DNA of 18,580 nt, taken from positions 1-18,580 of the forward strand of contig CAYWTX010000080.1 of the NCBI GenBank assembly GCA_964461295.1, in the 5' to 3' direction. How positions within the stretch are numbered: position 1 is the first letter of the stretch; every line of letters starts with the position of its first letter. The position numbers and the translations under genes are program-made. Of the stretch, positions 14,435 to 18,580 are shown in pieces. The notes below the pieces were generated by a model. It was not told the origin of the DNA. It made no database searches and saw only the letters and a program-made list of their open reading frames with translations. This DNA comes from CAYWTX01 sp964461295 (GTDB taxonomy: Bacteria; Planctomycetota; Phycisphaerae; SM23-33).

Positions 14435-15760
14435 ATGTCCGAACTGAACCGAACCGACCTCGCCGTCCGCCAGGAACGAGTCCTGCTGGTGTCCGTGATC
14501 CTTCCCGGGTCCAAGGCGGACCCGCAGGATCCGTTGGGGGAACTTCGCAGCCTGGCCCGCACGGCCGGCGCGCAAGTCGTCGATGAGATGGCGCCGAAGC
14601 GCCCCGCGCCGCATCCGGGCCTGTACGTTGGCACGGGCAAGGCGCAGGAGATCGCCGACCGTGCGGCCGCGTGCTCGGCCGACGTGGTCATCTTCGACAA
14701 CGACCTTTCGCCGGGGCAGATCCGCAACCTGGAGGAGATCATCCATCACAAGATCCTCGACCGCAGCGAGTTGATTCTGGACATCTTCGCCCAGCACGCC
14801 AGCAGCGAGGCCAGCAAACTCCAGGTGGAACTCGCCCAACTCGAGTACACGTACCCGCGTCTGCGGCACATGTGGAGCCATCTGGATACGCTTGCGGGCG
14901 GGGCGGCCACGGCGGCGTCGGGCGTCGGCGGCATCGGCACGCGAGGGCCGGGCGAGAAGCAGATTGAGATCGACCGCCGCCTGGTCAAGACGCGCGTCGC
15001 CCTGCTCAAGCGCCAGATCGAGGCCGTCGACCGGCGCAAGATGCGCGAGGTGCGTGCCCGCAAGGGATCGTTCTGCGTGTGCCTGGTGGGCTACACCAAC
15101 GCCGGGAAGAGCACGCTGATGAACCTGCTGACCGGGGCGGACACGTTCGTGGCCGACATGCTCTTCGCGACGCTGGAGACCAAGACGCGCAAGTGGGAGA
15201 TCGGCAACGGGCAGACCGTGCTGCTGAGCGACACGGTCGGCTTCATCCGCGATCTGCCCCATCACCTGGTGGCCAGCTTCCGCGCCACGCTGGAAGAGGC
15301 CATCCACGCCGATCTGCTGCTGCACGTCGCCGACGCCTCGCACGGGCGCGTGGACGAGCAGATCGCGGCCGTCGACGGCGTGCTGGAAACGCTCGGTTGC
15401 GACCGATCGAAGGTGCACCTGGTGCTGAACAAGACTGATCGCATCGTGGACCCGATGCTGCACACGGTGCTGGCCCGCAAGTACGCGGAGGCGAAGTTCG
15501 TATCGGCGAAGACGGGTATGGGCGCGGCCGAACTGGCCGAGGAAGTGCAGCGGCGCGCGGGCGGGGTGCCGGTGCGCGTCCGGCTGGAAGCCAACTGCGC
15601 CAACGGGCGGCTGATGCAGTACATCGCCCGCCACGCTCGCGTGGACAACCAGAGCTACCAAGGCGCCATCGCGACGATTGAGGGCACGATGACGACCGGT
15701 CACGTGAGCGGCCTGGGCGCGTTCGGCGGCGACGTGAGCGTGGTGGCGCACGCACCGTGA
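14435..15760 (+). CDS. hflX: GTPase HflX
   Basis: A ribosome-binding GTPase that splits stalled or stress-arrested 70S ribosomes. 441 residues. The N-terminal HflX domain includes GLYVGTGKAQEIA, FDNDLSPGQIRNLE, RSELILDIFAQHASSEASKL and the linker GGIGTRGPGEKQIEIDRR. The G domain has G1 GYTNAGKSTLMN, the switch segment FATLETKTRKW, G3 DTVGFIRDLPHHLVASFRATLEEA and G4 NKTD. A short C-terminal domain follows. ATG 14435 is chosen because it begins just before the conserved domain, with GAGGAG 15 nt upstream (long spacing); GTG 14396 is a possible earlier start. The stop overlaps the ispH start by 4 bases, so the two are translationally coupled. Confidence 0.94.
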   Translation: MSELNRTDLAVRQERVLLVSVILPGSKADPQDPLGELRSLARTAGAQVVDEMAPKRPAPHPGLYVGTGKAQEIADRAAACSADVVIFDNDLSPGQIRNLEEIIHHKILDRSELILDIFAQHASSEASKLQVELAQLEYTYPRLRHMWSHLDTLAGGAATAASGVGGIGTRGPGEKQIEIDRRLVKTRVALLKRQIEAVDRRKMREVRARKGSFCVCLVGYTNAGKSTLMNLLTGADTFVADMLFATLETKTRKWEIGNGQTVLLSDTVGFIRDLPHHLVASFRATLEEAIHADLLLHVADASHGRVDEQIAAVDGVLETLGCDRSKVHLVLNKTDRIVDPMLHTVLARKYAEAKFVSAKTGMGAAELAEEVQRRAGGVPVRVRLEANCANGRLMQYIARHARVDNQSYQGAIATIEGTMTTGHVSGLGAFGGDVSVVAHAP

Positions 15761-16890
15761 GCGTGCAGCACGGCAGCTTCGGCAGCGAACTGATCGACCG
15801 CATCCGCGCCGGCGGCGGCGCGTGGAAGCTGCCCGGCGGCGAAATCCGCCTGCCCGCGGCGTTCGGCTTCTGCCGCGGCGTCAACCGGGCGCTGGACATG
15901 CTCGACAAGGCCGTCGACGAAGGCCTTCGCGATGGCCGGCGGCTGTTCCTGCTCGGGCAGATCATCCACAATCCATGGGTGAACGACTACTTCGAGCGGC
16001 GGGGCGTGCGCCTGCTGAGCGGCGCGGAGGTCGCCCGCCTGGAACAGCACGTCACGGCCGAGGACTACGCGGTGATCCCCGCCTTTGGCGTTGACCCGGC
16101 CGTGGATCGCCGGCTGCGGGCAATCCGCTGCCGCGTGGTGGACACAACCTGCGGCGACGTGCGGCGGCTGTGGCTGTGGGCCGAACGCGCCGCCGGCGAC
16201 GGCTACGGCGTGTTGATCTTCGGCCGGGCCGACCACGACGAGACGATGGTGACCAAGTCTCGCCTGGCGGAGGTCGGCGGGCGATACGTGGTGGTGGGCA
16301 GCTTGAGCGAAACCGACGCGTTTCGCGACCTTCTCGTCGGCAAGGCGACCGCCGAGGAGTTCCACAAAGCATTTCCGCCTTCGGCCAGCAACGCCGACGA
16401 TCTTTCCTCCTTCGAGCGCCTCGCCCAGGTCAGCCAGACAACGATGCTCTACAACGAGACCCTAGCCGTGCGGAACCGCATCCGGCGTGCCTTCGACAAG
16501 CGTTTCGGGCGGGAGCAGGCGGCGGGGCGCGTCAGCTTTCAGCCGACGGTCTGCCGGGCCACGCAGGCGAGGCAGAACGCGGCTGTGGAGGTCTGCCGCG
16601 ACGGGTGCGACCTGGTGTTGGTGGTGGGGGGGTTCGGCTCTTCCAACACGCGGCACCTGTACGAACTGGCCCGCCGGCACGCGGGGGCCGCGTACTTCAT
16701 CGAGGACGCCGCCGCCGTAGGCTCGGCGGAGGAGATCCTGGCGTATGACGCCGCCGGGGGCGGCGCGGCCACGATTCGCGACTGGTTGCCCGCGCGCCGC
16801 CCGCTTCGCGTGGCGATCCTGGCCGGCGCCTCCAGCCCGGAGATCGTTCTGGGCCAGGTGGTCGAGAAGATGGCCGGGTTCCTGAGGTGA
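15757..16890 (+). CDS. ispH: 4-hydroxy-3-methylbut-2-enyl diphosphate reductase (plant/cyanobacterial type)
   Basis: Last enzyme of the MEP isoprenoid pathway; a [4Fe-4S] protein making IPP and DMAPP. 377 residues, longer than the 316 of E. coli. The cluster cysteines are Cys39 (FGFCRGVNRAL), Cys132 (VVDTTCGDV) and Cys266 (PTVCRATQARQ). Other active-site blocks: IIHNPWVN, ADHDET (equivalent to His124 and Glu126 of E. coli), SQTT, FGSSNTRHL and AGASSPE. The E. coli His74 position is Phe in IPAFGVDP; this PAFG form is normal in plant and cyanobacterial IspH. It starts at GTG 15757 inside the hflX stop (GTGA), which is strong evidence for that start. Linkage to hflX suggests one transcript, though their functions are unrelated. 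Confidence 0.92.
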   Translation: MSVQHGSFGSELIDRIRAGGGAWKLPGGEIRLPAAFGFCRGVNRALDMLDKAVDEGLRDGRRLFLLGQIIHNPWVNDYFERRGVRLLSGAEVARLEQHVTAEDYAVIPAFGVDPAVDRRLRAIRCRVVDTTCGDVRRLWLWAERAAGDGYGVLIFGRADHDETMVTKSRLAEVGGRYVVVGSLSETDAFRDLLVGKATAEEFHKAFPPSASNADDLSSFERLAQVSQTTMLYNETLAVRNRIRRAFDKRFGREQAAGRVSFQPTVCRATQARQNAAVEVCRDGCDLVLVVGGFGSSNTRHLYELARRHAGAAYFIEDAAAVGSAEEILAYDAAGGGAATIRDWLPARRPLRVAILAGASSPEIVLGQVVEKMAGFLR

Positions 16891-16946
16891 ACGGGGGCGC
16901 TTTGCGGCAAGCCCATGCTCGTGGCGATTGGCGAAGGGGGTCGCCG

Positions 16947-17405
16947 TCACTCGCAACGGGCCGAAGAACCCACGTCGCTGCGCCATCGCGTTCCGCGCGG
17001 CGCCGGCGGTGCGGCCAGCAGCGTGCGGCGGGCCAGCGCGCGGATTTGTTCGATGTCGAACGGCTTGTAGACGACGGGCAACCGGGCGCGTGCCAGCAGG
17101 CGAGTTCCTCGCCGGCTGAACTGGTCGCCGGTGATGACGATGGTGCGGGTCAGCACGTCGGGCCGGGCGCGGCGGAGCAGCCGCAGCAGGTCCCACCCAT
17201 CGGGCTTGGGCATGCACAGGTCCAACAAGACCAGATCGAATTGCCCCACGGTCAGCGGGATCGTGGCGGCCTTGCCGGAGTGCACGGTGGCGACGCGGGC
17301 TCCGCATTCGCGGAACACATCCCCCAGCAGATCAGCCACCTGGGGCGAATCGTCCACGATCAGCACCTTCGCTCCGGCCAGGCCGTTGCGTACGTCACTC
17401 AACAT
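16947..17405 (-). CDS. Single-domain response regulator (REC only)
   Basis: 152 residues from ATG 17405. A CheY-like receiver domain: acidic pair Asp18-Asp19 in KVLIVDDSPQV, phospho-acceptor Asp62 in LVLLDLCMPKPDG, Thr92 in IVITGD and Lys114 in VYKPFD, so the phosphorylation site is complete. The C-terminal tail (about 30 residues, basic and Ala-rich) is not an output domain. GGAA lies 7 nt before ATG 17405; ATG 17420 is an alternative adding 5 residues. It follows the sigma factor gene on the same strand with about 90 bp between them, so co-transcription is likely. No histidine kinase is in the window. It converges on ispH with 56 bp between stops. Confidence 0.88.
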   Translation of the reverse strand: MLSDVRNGLAGAKVLIVDDSPQVADLLGDVFRECGARVATVHSGKAATIPLTVGQFDLVLLDLCMPKPDGWDLLRLLRRARPDVLTRTIVITGDQFSRRGTRLLARARLPVVYKPFDIEQIRALARRTLLAAPPAPRGTRWRSDVGSSARCE

Positions 17406-17492
17406 AATGGTTTCCGCCATCGGGCTCTGCGCCCGCGTTGCCGGTACGAAGCAGCCCACGAGGCGCCGCCGCCCACGTTCGATCCGCTTCCG

Positions 17493-18065
17493 CTATGGCA
17501 GCTTCCTCGTCTGGGCCACGTACCGGCGTATACGAGCAAGCATGCTCTTGTGTCGCAGGCATACGGCGCACTCGCTGACGCTCAGAACGGCCGCAATCTC
17601 GCGGAACGTGAGCTTGTCGAAGTAGTACAGCATCAGCAGGCGACGTTCCTCCTTCCGCAGCCGCCGCAGCACCGCCGCACAGAAGTCTCGCGCCTCCAGT
17701 TGCCGCATCGCCGCATCCGACGTCGGGTCCTCCGGATCCTGCACGCCGTCGCCGTCGCCGGAACACCGACCCAGGGAGACCGTCGGCCGGTGGCCGGGGC
17801 GCCCGCGGCGGCGCAGCACCTGCGCGTGGCGCATCTCGTCCACCGCCAGGTAAGACGCCTTCAGGATCGCGTACTGCCGGAAGTCGGTTCCCCGGTCCGG
17901 CTGGTACTGCTCGGCAGCTCCGGCCAGGCCCAGGGCGGCGTAGCCGAGCAGATCGCCCATCTCCAGCCACGGGTAGCGGCGTTTCAAGCGGCGGGCGACC
18001 AGCGTGCTCAGCGGCCACTCGGAGTCACGCGAGTGATGTCCAGATGTGGAGAGATCGCTATACAT
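17493..18065 (-). CDS. Sigma-70 family RNA polymerase sigma factor
   Basis: 190 residues. Region 2 covers about 22-80: STLVARRLKRRYPWLEMGDL, LLGYAALGLAGAAEQYQPDR and FRQYAILKASYLAVDEMR resemble the core-binding and -10 recognition helices of FliA/SigF-like factors. A polar Gly/Asp/Pro-rich linker (about 84-120) takes the place of region 3. Region 4 covers about 127-183: RLRKEERRLLMLYYFDKLTF, REIAAVLSVSECAVCLRHK (a helix-turn-helix). It may direct a small specialised regulon. The start is ATG 18065 with only a weak GGTGG upstream. The REC gene follows. No anti-sigma factor gene is adjacent. Confidence 0.87.
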   Translation of the reverse strand: MYSDLSTSGHHSRDSEWPLSTLVARRLKRRYPWLEMGDLLGYAALGLAGAAEQYQPDRGTDFRQYAILKASYLAVDEMRHAQVLRRRGRPGHRPTVSLGRCSGDGDGVQDPEDPTSDAAMRQLEARDFCAAVLRRLRKEERRLLMLYYFDKLTFREIAAVLSVSECAVCLRHKSMLARIRRYVAQTRKLP

Positions 18066-18461
18066 AGCCCACCACCCCGTCTCGCGCCCCAGAAGGTAAC
18101 TCGGAACTGAATTGACGCAAACCGCTCGGCAACGGCAAGGTCATTATCGGACCGGGCTCCCTGCTTTCCTGTAGGTGGAAGTCCCCATTCGCGGGAATAC
18201 GCATCCTGGGCCATGGGGCCGGCAAGGGCGATTCCCGGCTTGGATTTTCTAACTCTGTGTGTTTTCGTGAGTTGCGATCACCTATCAGCCTCACGCGCCC
18301 CTGCGATGGGTGTTTTGTCTCATTCTGGTCTGGGCTGTTGATTTCCCAGAAGTTGCTGCAAGGGGCGGTTGGTCGTGAAGCGGCCCGGCCGATTCGCCCT
18401 CACCGGCGCGGCGGAGGTCGTCTCGGCAGTTCCTGGTAACAACGTTCCAGGCCGAAAACGT
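18066..18461. other. Intergenic stretch between sigma factor gene and IS-like end
   Basis: No convincing gene is present: open frames here are short, lack ribosome sites and have no recognisable family. On the minus strand TTGCGT, 16 nt and TACCTT lie upstream of the sigma factor gene as a weak promoter candidate. An 8-bp stem, ACAACGTT (18439-18446) with AACGTTGT (18457-18464), directly precedes the IS-like repeats. Confidence 0.4.
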
Positions 18462-18580
18462 TGTCAAGGCCCAGTAGAAATGTCCGCTACTTCGCCCCAG
18501 TAGAAATGTCCGCTCGGCTCCGGCGACACTTGTACGATTGTCGCCATGGATGGGAGGAGGATGGACGTTTGGGTTCATTG
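18462..18580 (+). mobile_element. Probable left end of an insertion sequence, cut by the window edge
   Basis: CCCAGTAGAAATGTCCGCT occurs twice, exactly, at 18470-18488 and 18496-18514 (period 26). Repeated AAATGTCC units near a 5'-TGT end are what I recall from terminal regions of IS481-like and related DDE integrase elements; here TGTCAAGGCCC starts at 18462. An open frame begins about 30 bp later and runs off the window. The family assignment is recollection plus inference. Confidence 0.4.
18546..18580 (+). CDS. Start of an unidentified gene, perhaps a transposase
   Basis: An ATG at 18546 opens a frame reading MDGRRMDVWVH to the end of the window, with a second in-frame ATG at 18561 directly after GGGAGGAGG. 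Its place just inside the repeated IS-like end suggests the transposase gene of that element. Eleven residues cannot identify a family. Confidence 0.25.
   Translation, partial: MDGRRMDVWVH

Noticed and set aside
14285..15751. Long open frame antisense to hflX
   Set aside because: Low-complexity His/Val/Arg composition and no motif; the forward strand encodes complete HflX GTPase motifs.
16072..16101. IspH lacking the E. coli His74, considered as an inactive paralogue
   Set aside because: The PAFG form is normal in plant and cyanobacterial IspH, and all three cluster cysteines, the ADHDET block and SQTT are intact.
18291..18578. 95-residue open frame on the minus strand at the right edge
   Set aside because: It runs across the IS-like repeats, lacks a ribosome site and has no recognisable family; chance open frame in GC-rich DNA.

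Overview
The window is GC-rich bacterial chromosome with tightly packed housekeeping genes separated by islands of palindromic repeats. I infer a member of the Planctomycetota, probably Phycisphaerae-like. The reasons are the plant/cyanobacterial-type IspH, the stand-alone PANK4-like DUF89 phosphatase, the conserved four-helix membrane protein, and the intergenic hairpins of the kind I associate with that phylum. This is an inference from family resemblance; no 16S rRNA or other decisive marker is present.

Layout: two tandem, distantly paralogous lipoproteins (1-1261, the first cut by the window edge) converge on peptide deformylase (def, minus strand). Then come RNase III (rnc), a PocR-like/GAF/SpoIIE phosphatase, the DUF89 phosphatase, a 180-bp element with inverted ends, a KdgK-like sugar kinase, a HicAB toxin-antitoxin pair, and a four-helix membrane protein (minus). 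A REP-like inverted pair leads into ribH and nusB. A GxxExxY nuclease-fold gene bounded by long inverted repeats sits between nusB and ftsY. A small DUF4190 membrane protein with a clear promoter and terminator follows, then galK. A REP-associated Y1 transposase (RAYT) enclosed by 36-bp inverted repeats comes next, then hflX and ispH, which overlap by four bases. On the minus strand a sigma-70 family factor is followed by a single-domain response regulator. The right edge appears to enter an insertion sequence.

Functional themes: protein maturation and translation (def, hflX, ftsY), RNA metabolism (rnc, nusB), riboflavin and isoprenoid synthesis (ribH, ispH), sugar phosphorylation (galK, kdgK-like), and signalling (SpoIIE phosphatase, REC protein, sigma factor). 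Several promoters place the -10 hexamer only 7-8 nt before an ATG that lacks a Shine-Dalgarno sequence, which suggests leaderless mRNAs for def, galK and the membrane protein. Other genes carry good AAGGAG sites.

The most interesting material is the set of small mobile-looking cassettes: the GxxExxY gene between 35-45-bp inverted repeats, the RAYT between 36-bp inverted repeats containing REP hairpins, and two gene-free palindromic elements. The RNase III also lacks one of its usual metal-binding aspartates.
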